DNA from: Mya arenaria
Lineage: Eukaryota; Mollusca; Bivalvia; Myida; Myidae
Direction: 5' to 3'
Length of the DNA: 64,000 nt
Assembly (NCBI RefSeq): GCF_026914265.1
Contig: NC_069124.1
Location: 11,549,723-11,613,722 of the forward strand
Part shown: positions 38,201 to 50,099 of the stretch, in pieces
Position numbering within the stretch: the first letter of the stretch is position 1
Layout: the number at the start of each line of letters is the position of its first letter
The notes under the pieces: generated by a model
Database searches by the model: none
What the model was told of the DNA's origin: nothing
Seen by the model: only the letters and a program-made list of their open reading frames with translations
Translations under genes and position numbers: made by a program

Positions 38201-39793
38201 ACCTGATGAAATACATGGTCAATTGTATCGTTGTATAAAGGGCCCCAGTTTCAGCAAACACATGATTCTATAATTTACCCTTTTCTATTTTTACAAAAGA
38301 TATTAAAAACGAAATGACCTATTTGAAAGACGAGAACAGATCAACCAGAACCGCGTTTCTTGGTTAAGTTTGTATGTACCCTTAATTTGCAGGCAAGAAC
38401 CGTATGAAGGCCATGCACCTCGTGTTTTACCAAACAATTATACCTTAGTTATGTGTAAATTAAAAATTATCCACAATATAACCCCAATTTCCTCTGTATT
38501 CCAGGCAAGACGAGGACTAAAGACAAGTACCGCGTGGTGTACAGCGACCACCAGCGCCTGGAGCTGGAGAAGGAGTTCCACTACAGCCGCTACATCACCA
38601 TCCGCCGGAAGGCCGAGCTCGCACAGACATTGCAGCTTTCAGAGAGACAGGTACGGACACGGTCAAATTCAGTCCTTATATACTTCGCAAATTTTGATAA
38701 AATTGCACCATTTCGGTCTAAATGCAGCAACAGAGGTCCGCCCTTGTATTCTGTTCCTAAATAGAGACGCTTATTGTTATGTGTTCCTACTTGAGGCGTA
38801 ATATAATCAAATTGAAATCTAATTATATAATCATCGAATTAAGAAACCATTGCATCCACGAACCTTTTTTTCTAAAATAAGACTATATTGAGCATTGATG
38901 TTTTTTGTCAACACTGTAATTCTATATTCAGGGTTACCATTGAAGTTTTTGAAGTATTTTGAATCCTAAACATGGGCTTAAACTTCAAAACTTTTTATAT
39001 ATAGATACGTCCATAATTTTGTATAAAATTGAAGGCTTTGAAATTCAAAATATAAAAATCTCGTGTCACTTTCGTTGCCTTTTTTTGCGCTAAGTAACGA
39101 ATTGAATTTACTGTAACATAAATCTGTAGAGTTAGTATGTTTTAGTAAAAAAAATTATCGGTATTATCAGAAGCTGTTGCAAAAGTGAAGATATTCTCGA
39201 GAGTTTAGAAGCCTTAAACTTCCATATTTCAGAGAAAAAACTCGATGACAATCTATGTTCAAATTGTTTTTGAAGCACTTAATATGATAAGATATACTTC
39301 TTTTAATCTAAATACTGAAGCGTATCGATAATTGTGCAATTTCCCATATTTGCAGGTGAAGATCTGGTTCCAAAATCGTCGCGCCAAGGAACGAAAGCAG
39401 AACAAGAAACGCGAGGAGAATCAGGTTCTTAAGATGGCCTCCGACCTCTCCGATCTGTCCGATGACTCAAAACATCATATGACGTCACAGATGAACATGG
39501 TGGCAGCACTTCCGCAGCACCAAGTCCAGATGACCGCGCCATCACCCAACGCCATGCACGCACATAATCCGTTCAGCTACCCAGAGCAAGTGCACATGTC
39601 ACCACAGAACGCGCTGTCACCGCACACTCACATGACAGGAAGTGGCGGTCAGTTCTCCTCCCCCAACCACCTCCAGCTGCCGATCTCCCCCGGAAACGAC
39701 CATCCTGGCGCCGCCCCTCCACAGTCCTGCTCTGTGTCTCCACAGCCGCTTGCCATCAAGACAGATGTGGATGCGATTGACGCTCATGAGTGA
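32268..39793 (+). CDS. Cdx: Cdx / caudal ParaHox homeodomain transcription factor
   Basis: Three exons: 32268-32721, 38505-38650 and 39356-39793 (stop TGA), giving 345 residues. The donor/acceptor pairs are G|GTAAGT with CAG|GC (phase 1), and CAG|GTACGG with GCAG|GTG (phase 0). The N-terminal region is Pro/Tyr/Gly-rich with a Ser run. The caudal hexapeptide YDWMKK is at 137-142. The homeodomain is at 157-216, running from [20 protein letters not shown] to [17 protein letters not shown], with Q50, N51 and R53 present. Intron 2 falls between homeodomain positions 44 and 45, the caudal-family intron site. The C-terminal tail is His/Pro/Ser/Met-rich. Caudal/Cdx proteins bind TTTATG-type sites and pattern the posterior body and hindgut in bilaterians. 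The ATG context is GAAATGT. No sister ParaHox gene (Gsx, Xlox) is seen in the window. Confidence 0.96.
35101..35150. repeat. (ATT)n-(AAT)n palindrome
   Basis: An ATT run followed by AATAATAATT and another ATT run in Cdx intron 1. It can fold into a hairpin. Confidence 0.85.
35843..36137. mobile_element. Palindromic TTAA MITE, copy 2 (in Cdx intron 1)
   Basis: It is the same family as the element in the ST13 intron: it starts TTAAAGCTGCACTTTCACAG and ends GTGAGAGTGCAACTCTAA. The right TTAA has decayed to CTAA. The arms are self-complementary, including the ATGCATTTTTC words around the centre. It has no coding capacity. Confidence 0.7.
37295..37499 (+). promoter_or_regulatory. Possible alternative promoter and first exon of Cdx
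   Basis: A GC-rich, CpG-containing patch (37295-37380) in AT-rich intron 1 is followed by a TATA box, GCTATAAAAG (37381-37390). An ATG at 37439 (CGCATGGCG) opens 20 codons, with a hydrophobic run [10 protein letters not shown], and ends at a strong donor, TCAG|GTAGGT, at 37499. The coding part is 61 bp and leaves phase 1, exactly what exon 2 at 38505 needs. The predicted join reads [12 protein letters not shown]. The product would keep the whole homeodomain and lose the hexapeptide and N-terminal activation region. This is inference; no transcript evidence is available. Confidence 0.45.
38393..38446 (+). pseudogene. Possible relic copy of the start of Cdx exon 2
   Basis: 112 bp before exon 2 there is another acceptor (TTTGCAG) followed by GCAAGAACCGTATGAAGG. 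Read in the same phase it gives [13 protein letters not shown], which lines up without gaps with [13 protein letters not shown] of exon 2 (6 of 13 residues, about 65 percent of bases) and then meets a TAG stop. It may be a decayed partial duplication or chance. If the acceptor is used, the mRNA would stop before the homeodomain. Confidence 0.3.
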
Positions 39794-39861
39794 ATAATTG
39801 TTTATGAATTTAATTCAGATCTGATAAAGTGTAATTTATAAATACAGATAAACTTAATGTA

Positions 39862-39867
39862 AATAAA
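39862..39867 (+). terminator. Cdx polyadenylation signal (first candidate)
   Basis: AATAAA 69 bp after the Cdx stop codon. Further AATAAA words lie downstream (for example near 40429), so a longer 3' untranslated region is possible. Confidence 0.45.
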
Positions 39868-40516
39868 ATATAACAATGTTAAATGTACTAATGAAATAAT
39901 GCGCGAAATTGCAAGAGCTGTCATTGTAGTTTTGAAATTGAAAGTACTCAATGTGTCATAAAAGTCAGCAAAAGTTGTTATTGAGTGGTTAATTGTTAAT
40001 AATATAAAAAATTAAAGTATTCCATTTTTATTCTTTAAATGGGTCACTTCTCAGTTTTGCAACTCTGTGGGTAGTTTTTTTAATGAAAAAGTGGAAAAAA
40101 ATACAAACAGATTCCTGCAAATGCTCGAAAAGTGTTCAATACCTAATTATATTGAAAGACGCAAAATAGGCAAGTTTTAAGTAAAACTTACATGAAATCT
40201 TAAAGATGAATAAATATCTGTAGATAAATAAAAATAATATCAGAACATTTAATTACAGAGTAATATGTTGTTAAAAGTATAACTGAACAATATGTATATA
40301 AGATAAATAAATGTGCAAAGTATGTGTATATGTGTAAATGTTAAATTGCATATCAAAATCGTCTGTGATTTTAAACTTCACCTGATCATATGGAATCTTG
40401 TTCACTGCAATGATGTATGTACAAGGTAATAAAATATGAACTTGTTACAATGGTTGTCGTTTTTCGTTAATGATGCTAGCGATTTGATGTCACTGAATAA
40501 ATGTCAATGACGATGG

Positions 40517-40548
<32 letters not shown>

Positions 40549-42060
40549 TTCAGGAAATATATTAATAAGCGGGCTTTTGCCTAACTAAATAGCCTGTCAG
40601 ATTTCCTGCACAAACACATGGAGCACCGAACGTCTTTAAACATGTTTACAGGAGACAAAATACCAGATCTAGATTGAGATGGAAAATGTCCTACTGTATT
40701 CAAATAAATCTTTTTCACGAATACAAAATGAAAAATAAACGTTTGATTCGCTGGAATATTGCCAATTAAGCATTTATTTTTACCAATTAATTCGTTTAAA
40801 AACATGTGGAGTGGTACATTTTCTGACCAAAAGAACTGAAGCTAGAGAAATGTTGTAGTACACACGAAAGAACAATACTCGATGACCATATATTTAACTA
40901 GAAACAACGTATGGCATGATATTAAAAAAAAAACATAATTTAGGATACGATTTTCAAGCAACCGATGGGGACCTGCTATCACAGAAATACTTCAAATGGT
41001 CTTTAAAGTAGAACCTGTGAATTGTACACAATAAAGGGAGACAAATCTGTCAAAACTTATCTTTCAACATCAACAAAAGAATATAATATATAATTTTCTA
41101 CGTTTGAGTAATAAGAAAATTATTTTTTTGCGCATATTAATGTAAATGCATTCCGCTCTGAAGAACCGATACGCTAACATAGATTCAATTGTTTGTTATT
41201 TTTTACAAGAAAACGTTATGGTGAAAGTTTGCTATATTTTGTAAGTTCATTATATGAATTATCAAAATTGTTTTCACTTGCCTACGAAGAACATAGCGAT
41301 ATAATATACACTTGTACAACTCGATATCGCACGTATACATGATTCATGTAAATTGATATGTTTTCTATACATTAATGTTAATGAGCTTATGCGTGATGAG
41401 GACCGACATCTCTTGGTATAAGACAAATCCTGTAAATCTGGATGAAAACGGGTGTAGGTTTCTGAGTTTCCCCCCCAAAAAGGGTTTTATATCAGATTTT
41501 CCTCGACCAGTCTCTAACTTCCATTTTCTGTCAAGCATCTATACTTCAGTATAGTTCATCAGTTCATTTTTATCGGTTTCCGAAGTGCTTTTCTGAGATT
41601 TCCAAAATAAGAACATGGTATTGATTTTGTTGTTTTCAATAAGATGTTATAGAACGTTATTCAGGGAGTACATAGTTTAATTATGCAGACACTTTTTAGA
41701 ACAGTTAAGCACAAAACAAATCATGTGAAAACTCACCCGGCTTCAATGCACACTTTTGGATGTGTTATATGTATAACTTTTTATTGCAATAATTAGTTTT
41801 CCTTATATTAACACAAAGTCATTCTAGGAGAAAACGGATAGAACCCTAAAACGCGACCGTCTTGAAAATTAAATAGCAAAAAATGTCAATATTTAAGAGA
41901 AAAATACTTATTAGACCATATGCAGTATATTCTCTATATAATTACTTTTCTTTTAAATATTGAGCAATATTGATATCATCATGATACATCAATAATGTTT
42001 GCTTTTAAAAAGGGTGAACCATGTATATAAATGACGTGATGTGAAAGAATCAGTTGAGAA
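39868..42060. other. AT-rich intergenic DNA after Cdx, no gene seen
   Basis: This holds a GATGAT microsatellite at about 40511-40549 and otherwise only short unsupported frames. Confidence 0.5.
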
Positions 42061-42068
42061 TGAAAAAG

Positions 42069-42455
42069 TACTTGTTTGATGATACTTGGCTGATTAGTTG
42101 GCTGATGATACTTGGCTGATGATACTTGGTTGATGATACTTGGCTGATGATACAATGATACTTGGCTGATGATACTTGGCTGATGATACTTGGCTGATGA
42201 TAATTGGCTGATGATACAATGATACTTGGCTGATGATACTTGGTTGATGATACTTGGCTGATGATACAATGATACTTGGCTGATGATACTTGGCTGATGA
42301 TACAATGATACTTGGCTGATGATACTTGGCTGATGATACTTGGCTGATGATACAATGATACTTGGCTGATGATACTTGGTTGATGATACTTGGCTGATGA
42401 TACAATGATACTTGGCTGATGATACTTGGTTGATGATACTTGGCTGATGATACTT
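42069..42455. repeat. 14-bp minisatellite with 8-bp insertions
   Basis: The unit TACTTGGCTGATGA repeats about 22 times and is interrupted at intervals by TACAATGA. Some units read TTGGTTGATGA. Because 14 is not a multiple of three and the unit lacks minus-strand stops, all three minus frames stay open and give Ser/Tyr/His/Gln repeats. These are not taken as genes. Confidence 0.93.
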
Positions 42456-42519
42456 GGTACCTGGGTGAAAACGTTCTTCGGAAAATGCCTGCTGAGCAGC
42501 GTGCGATACACATACTCCG

Positions 42520-42890
42520 TTAACACTCTTATTCAAAATCAATACATACACATGTATAACAAACATATATTTTGAGTGATAATCCTTCAACTACTTACTA
42601 AATAATGCATTTATGGAAAATATTAATTACTGAAAACAAGATTGTAACCGTGTATTTAACAGCAGAAAGCGTAAACAACTATTAAATGATTGGTGAATGC
42701 TAAAAGATTTACTGTGATCTACTGTACATTTTTAAGGTAGAAATACCGTGTTTTATTCACATCTATTTCAAATTAAATTCGGTATCCTTCATAAGGACCA
42801 TTGGTTTCGACATTTATTCATCCTTAAGGACTGTTAAACAATGTTATTAATTGTGGTAAATCTTATTTGGGAGTAAGAGTGCATCTTTAA
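42520..42890. mobile_element. TTAA-flanked non-autonomous element, family B copy 1
   Basis: It shares about 300 bp of clear similarity with 46555-46834 (for example ACATGTATAACAAACAT, GGAAAATATTAATTAC, AAGATTGTAACCGTGT). The right end reads AAGAGTGCATCT then TTAA. The left end is shortened to TTAACACTCTT and lies about 65 bp from the 14-bp array. Confidence 0.65.
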
Positions 42891-45160
42891 TCAAGATATA
42901 TACAACTCCACTATCAACATTGATTTAACAATATTATTAAAGCATAATGCATTGTAGATATTGAACGTTTTGTTAAAGAAAGAGGGCTCCTACTATTTTA
43001 CATACATTTTTTATTGTAAAGGTGACACGTGTGAATGTCAATCATCCGTTTAGGTATAAAACAGTTGTCAATACCAACGAAAAAGTAAACAAAATGAATG
43101 AAATGTGTTGGATTTATGAACAAATGTCTCATAAAAGGATAGTTTATAATGATTGGAAAATAAATACACATTCAATTGTAAACTCATGATATTGAATTCA
43201 TACAATGCTCAAATATAATTGAGAATGAAGGACACATCGCATTCCTGATATTATAATAAGGTGTTTGAAACAAATTTTTCCTCAGCATAAAATAATTATA
43301 AATATCATTTTTTACGAAATGAAATTCGTTTTAGTAACTATGGGTGCCGCCTCTTCGCATGGTACTTTGTTTTAAATGAGCTTCACTTGTACTAATATGA
43401 TTCTAGAACTATTTTCACAGAAGAGTCTTATAGATAGTGTTTAATTTCTGCATAATTTTAAAGAACATTGCACGATTATTAGTTTCACATGGAAAGAAGC
43501 TGTCTAAAGTTTCAAATATGCCCGCCACTTCTCGTGTAGGTTTACTATCTTTATTCACTTCAGTCTCATTGACCGTTAGCTCTGTTGTCAGGGTATACGG
43601 ATTGTAACGTATACTACTGCAGCCGTTATTTTTGAAATTATTTGGTATACACTGTAACAATTAGAGACTTCTGTTTAACAACGAAATAACAGTCTTCACT
43701 TTTAATCAAAACGGTCATCAAAACATATTATAGATTATTATAACTTGCAATGCAAGGCATATTATTTATCTGTTGTTCAAACGCGGTACCGGTATTTGCA
43801 GATACATATAACTGTAATTTTAACAAAGGGCCGACGTTAACTGTCGCATCATTTAGGGAGAAACTATTAATAATATGTAAACAATCCGTACTTCATTTAT
43901 TGTTGGATATTTTAAATAAAATATCATTGATTGAACACATTGTAAAATTAGTTTCATTGTCCGCTCAAACGATATACACATTTTGAAACAGCTTGTATGT
44001 TTGGGCTTATAAAGTCATAAATGTCCTTTATGTTTTACCTACTTCACCCGTTATAAAATTGTATTTAATACGAATTAAATAGGCAACAACATGAATAATG
44101 TATATTATGTTAAAACGTTATGCCCTGAATAATAATAACGCAAAAGACAAATAGTATTTATAAAACAATATCATATGGGACAAGGCCCATAAATTAATGT
44201 ACGGATTGAGTACCGTGACCACCGCCATACTGATATTGTCAACTGTCGATTGTCGGAAAGGACGTGAAATTGGCCATACACACGTGAGCATATGGATATT
44301 TATACTTAATTAAGGGGAACTGAGTCAAATATGCACACTAAATTTCGGTTATTAAAACATCACGAAATCTTGTATTTGTCTTGGAACCGACATGCTAGAG
44401 AAAAGCAAACAGTTCCGAGGCCCATATTGTTGTTGTCGGGGATCGTTATCATGCACCTTTGTCACCGGGACCTATATATCTCTCAACAATGATTATTCAA
44501 TGTTTTAGTTAGAATTTCAAGCATCTTCTGTCCCAGATAGGCGCTCGGTGCCGCCTGGTTCAAGTTTATCTCGATGTTTGCTTGCCTCTCCAATCCCGGT
44601 TTTACGATGTGACCGGGCCTTTAAAATGCCATAAACCATATCTTAAGGATGTCGTGAATCATAAAAGGCCGTAAATCGTCTGACCGTCTGACTGTATGCG
44701 AAACAAGCACGGTCGTCAACAGATGTAGAGGTTGGCGCTTGTTTTGAACCTAAGCTGGTCTTATTCGGCAAAGACAGATTTTTTTTCAACTAGATCGCAC
44801 TGAATAAGACTTTCAGTTTTACGGCCAGCTCATTTCCGTGTCTCACGCCATTTTGTACTTTATTATTTCAAAGCATCGCAATGGTAATAGGCTTGAACAG
44901 TCATGACAAAACTCAGACATTCTCTTAATAATAGAACTCAAGGTCTCAATCATTTCTTTTGAATTAAAAAAACACATCACACAAATATTTTTTCGCTTCT
45001 CAACTATAAATACTATAAATATGTATCGCTTGCTTAAAATTTTATTGGATAATTTTTGCCATTGGCATTGTATTTTGTTGAAAATCATATTGACCTACTT
45101 TAAACATAAGCATGTATATACTCTTCCAACTCATTTAAAGCATAGCTTTGAACAATACTA
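42891..45160. other. AT-rich intergenic DNA, no gene seen
   Basis: Short open frames only, none with recognisable motifs or matching splice sites. A less AT-rich stretch at about 44200-44760 has no coding signal that I can support. Confidence 0.5.
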
Positions 45161-45171
45161 ATAGTAATAAC

Positions 45172-45174
45172 AAC

Positions 45175-45228
<54 letters not shown>

Positions 45229-45229
45229 C

Positions 45230-45288
<59 letters not shown>

Positions 45289-45318
45289 CATAATAATAAT
45301 AATCATAATAATAATCAT
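45172..45318. repeat. (AAT)n microsatellite
   Basis: About 48 AAT units with scattered CAT variants. It accounts for the poly-Asn and poly-Ile open frames. Confidence 0.97.
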
Positions 45319-45842
45319 AGTTATAATATGTCAAGCAGTTTGTATAATTATTATTTTATTATAAAACATATCATTCGATTTTTCAGTATATATTCTTTAG
45401 TATAGTTTTTATATTTTTACAACTGTTTTGTATTTCGTATTAGAAAATTCATTTAAAATTATTTAAAAAAATACAAAACATCAATGTCTCATTTGTTTGA
45501 TTTTGTATGTTTGTTCAATAAATATAAAATAAAATATTTTCACAATGGGTCATATTGACCTTTATAAAACATTTAATTTATATATACTAATTCGAGAAAA
45601 CAATATTCTTCATAAGCGTTACTTGGGGTTGAAGGAACGTACTGATAATCTACTTGAATATTTTTATTTTGCCAACTTGAAATTACTAGCTCAACAGACA
45701 CGTTAAATTGTAACTTTTGCAAACAAAAACACTAAATAACAATTATATTTCATTTAATTTATATACATAATATCCAAAACACTAAACAATTGGTCACCAG
45801 CATAGCAAAAGATGTATTCATTAGACCACAGCATTCAAAACA

Positions 45843-45958
<116 letters not shown>

Positions 45959-46554
45959 TTGTGCTCGACAGAGCCAATTCCATGCGTAGTGAAGCACATT
46001 TTTTCACACTTTGTATATTCTCATTTATTTATTTTTGTCAACGAACACAATTTTCACAATATTGATTTAACTTTCCCATGGATTTTAAATCGATTTTATT
46101 TTATTAAAAATGGGCATACATGTTATAAAGTCGAACGGTCGGACATTTGGAACGGTCGAAAGGGGTAAATCACTCGAATAACACCCCCTCTCCCCTCCAC
46201 TTTCCCATTAATAAATTAACGCTTGAAGTCAGAATATAATGCATATATGCATTACGTAATTAAGCAATAAATAACAACATAATGCACTATTTGGTACACT
46301 AATCAACCAATATTTTCTTTCACAACCCCCCCCCCCCCCATACAGCCTTTAAAGCAAGCACCTCATAGTTCAGAGAAAGAGGGCGCAATTTAGCCCCATG
46401 GTATTCATGTCAAGGGTAGGGTATGAACAGATTAACATTGCAGGGAGACATTCGGAAAGACAACAGACTAGAAGATGGGGTACAGAAAACCGACATACGG
46501 ACGGGCAAAAGGAATAAAGTTATGAATCTGCGTTTCAATTTTTGTTATGTTGTA

Positions 46555-46834
46555 TTAAAGTGACACTCTTATTCAAATATACTACACACACATGTATAAC
46601 AAACATAAATTTTGAGTGATAAACCTTTAACAAGTAACTAAATTATATTTTTTGGAAAATATTAATTACATATAACAAGATTGTAACCGTGTGTTTGATA
46701 CAAGCAATACTGTTAAATGATTGGTGAGTGCTAAAAATTTTACTGTGATCTACTATTGTCTAATAAGGTAGAAATACTGTGTTTTCTGTATAAATTATTG
46801 TAAATCTTATTTGGGGGAAAGAGTGCATCTTTAA
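46555..46834. mobile_element. TTAA-flanked non-autonomous element, family B copy 2
   Basis: TTAA, then AGTGACACTCTT at the left; AAGAGTGCATCT, then TTAA at the right. The body is similar to 42520-42890. The TTAA duplication and terminal inverted repeats fit a piggyBac-like MITE. It has no coding capacity. Confidence 0.72.
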
Positions 46835-47740
46835 ATAAATGATAAATGAGTGAGCTTACATGAAATACTGCGGGAATATGTTACTGTATTAAAGAAATAG
46901 TTTGGCCTTCTTGTATTTCTCAAACCTGTGCAAGCGAATAATACGGATACATCATACCGAAAGCCTTAATTATGTCCGACATATGGCATTTTTCATGTGC
47001 TAAGAACATCAAGTTTTAAGGTTTAGAGTTTAAATAGAATTGCTGTGTAGCAGTGATTTTGAATTTCAAGTCCAACCATTTATACGCCTTCAATAACAGG
47101 GTGAGGAATCACGTGACTTAAAAGGGGTTCTCACATGAGTCACCACGGGTCACAACCGATGTAAACAAACAAGTATTAAGTGATTTTAATTTTTAAATAA
47201 CTTGTTTGATCGAAAAGGTATGAACCTTTTTCTAAGCCTATAAACGACTATGCTACTGGCTGCTACTACACGTGTGATTTTTTCGAGTTGCTTGTATTTT
47301 AATGATGCAATCCTTGGTCAAAATTTCAACTTTACGGAACGATGCATCGCTGATATCATTCAAATACAAGCAAATCGGAAATATTTCACACTATTCCTCA
47401 CCCTACAAAAGCAAACTTCGTTAGAGGAGTGTGTAGCGCACCGAATTCCACCAATGCATCCTTAAATCGATTCCCGGCTTGGGCGTATGTGATATTGATG
47501 TGTATTTTCTCCGGGCGATCCGATTCCCCAGCAATCCACACAACATCGCGTCAAACGAGAGTGATTTAGCATAAGTTGATATAAATTTCCTACAAATCGT
47601 TGTAAAGTAAATAAAGTTTTAAACTAAACACACTAATTTCACCATCGAAAAGGTCGCACCAAATCGATTCCAAATGGTACCAATATCACCATATGGCCAA
47701 GATTGGATTAACGGGAAATGGAAACAATTGTCAGGTCGAG
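46835..47740. other. Intergenic DNA, no supported gene
   Basis: A 71-codon plus frame at 47250 has no recognised motif or splice context. The region has a moderately GC-rich patch near 47100-47160 (CACGTGAC, CCACGGGTCACAACC). Confidence 0.4.
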
Positions 47741-47744
47741 TGGC

Positions 47745-50078
47745 CGAGGAACTCCAAATAGACAAAATACGGACGGATTAAAAACCCAGACGGATAGACA
47801 GAATACAGACGGATAAAAAACCTAGACGGATAGACAGAATACAGACGGATACAATACAGACGGATAGACCAAATACTGACGGATAAGCAAAAATGGACGG
47901 ATAGACAAAATACTGACGGATACACAAAAACAGACGGAAAGACCAAATACTGACGGAGAAGCAAAATCGGACGGATAGACAAAATACAGAAAGATAGACA
48001 AAATACTGACGGATAGACAAAATACAGACATATGGACAAAATACTGACGGATAGACAAAATACTGACGGATAGACAAAAAACAGACATATAGACAAAATA
48101 CTGACGGATATACAAAATACAGGAAGATAGACAAAATACTGACGGATAGACAAAATACTGACATATAGACAAAATACAGGAAGATAGACAAAATACTGAC
48201 GGATAGACAAAATACTGACGGATATACTGACGGATATACAAAATACTGACGGATATACAAAATACAGGAAGATAGACAATTTGATACTAAGTATATAAGT
48301 ATAGACAAAATACTGACGTATAGACAAAATACTGACGGATGGACAAACACTGACGGATAGAAAAAATACAGACATATAGACAAAATACTGACAGATAAAC
48401 AAACTACTGACGTATAGACAAAATACTGACGGATAGACATGGATAGAATACTGACGTATGGACAGAATACTGACGTATAGACAAAATACAGGAAGATAGC
48501 CAAATACTGACGGATGGACAAAATACTGACGTATAGACAAAATACTGGCGGATGGACAAAATACTGGCGAATAGACAAAATACAGGAAGATAGCCAAATA
48601 CAGACGTATAGACAAAATACTGGCGGATGGACAAAATACTGGCGGATGGACAAAATACTGACGTATAGACAAAATACAGGAAGATAGCCAAAATACAGGA
48701 AGATAGCCAAATACAGACGTATAGACAAAATACTGGCGGATGGACAAAATACTGGCGGATGGACAAAATACTGACGGATAGACAAAATACAGGAAAATAC
48801 CCAAATACAGACGTATAGACAAAATACTGACGGATGGACAAAATACAGACAGATAGACAAAATACAGGAATATAGCCAAATACAGACGTATAGACAAAAT
48901 ACTGGCGGATGGACAAAATACTGGCGGATGGACAAAATACTGACGTATAGACAAAATACAGGAAAATAGCCAAATACAGACGTATAGACAAAATACTGGC
49001 GGATGGACAAAATACTGACGGATAGACAAAATACTGACGTATAGACAAAATACAGGAAGATAGCCAAATACAGACGTATAGACAAAATACTGGCGGATGG
49101 ACAAAATACTGACGGATAGACAAAAAACAGACATATAGACAAAATACTGACGGATAGACAAAATACTGGCGGATGGACAAAATACTGACGAATAGACAAA
49201 ATACAGGAAGATAGCCAAATACTGACGTATAGACAAAATACTGGCGGATGGACAAAATACTGGCGGATGGAAAAAATACTGACGTATAGACAAAATACTG
49301 ACGGATATACAAAATACAGGAAGATTGACAAAATACCGACGGATAAACAAAATACTGACGGATATACAAAATACTGGCGGATGGACAAAATACTGGCGGA
49401 TGGACAAAATACTGACGTATAGACAAAATACTGACGGATATACAAAATACAGGAAGATAGCCAAATACAGACGTATAGACAAAATACTGGCGGATGGACA
49501 AAATACTGACGGATAGACAAAATACAGACAGATAGACAAAATACAGACAGATTGACAAAATACCGACGGATAAACAAAATACTGACGGATATACAAAATA
49601 CTGACGGATAGACAAAAAACTGACGGATAGACAAAATACAGACAGATAGACAAAATACCGACGGATAAACAAAATACGAACGGATAGACAAAATACTGAC
49701 GGATAGACAAAATACAGACAAAATACAGACATATTGACAAAATACCGACGGATAAACAAAATACGAACGGATAGACAAAATACTGACGGATAGACAAAAT
49801 ACAGACAAAATACAGACAGATTGACAAAATACCGACGGATAAACAAAATACGAACGGATAGACAAAATACTGACGGATAGAAAAAATACAGACAAAATAC
49901 AGAGAGATTGACAAAATACCGACGGATAAACAAAATACGAACGGATAGACAAAATACTGACGGATAGACAAAATACAGAAAAAATACAGACAGATAGACA
50001 AAATACAGACAGATAGACAAAATACAGACAGATAGACAAAATACTGACGGCTAGACAAAATACAGATCTACAGATAGA
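47745..50078. repeat. Large minisatellite, 19-bp unit, about 120 copies
   Basis: The unit GACAAAATACTGACGGATA repeats for 2.3 kb, with variants TACTGGCGG, TACAGACGT, GATGGAC and a GGAAGATAGCC class. From about 49560 to 49990 the monomers are ordered into a higher-order unit of 86-87 bp (TACCGACGG at 49657, 49743, 49830 and 49917). The minus strand is open for up to 775 codons in one frame and hundreds in the others; this follows from a stop-free unit whose length is not a multiple of three. The Ser/Val/Phe/Cys/Leu repeats predicted from it are not accepted as protein. Confidence 0.96.
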
Positions 50079-50099
50079 CGGACAAATGAACGCGCTGTT

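Noticed and set aside
41979..42590. Minus-strand frames of 203, 158 and 139 codons rich in Ser, Tyr, His and Gln
   Set aside because: They are the direct translation of the 14-bp satellite in each frame, with no conserved flanking sequence.
45100..45405. Poly-Asn and poly-Ile frames
   Set aside because: These are the translation of an (AAT)n microsatellite.
47731..50058. Minus-strand open frames of 775, 753 and 538 codons
   Set aside because: They overlap in all three frames across a 19-bp satellite. The unit has no stop in the minus direction and its length is not a multiple of three, so open frames are expected without coding.
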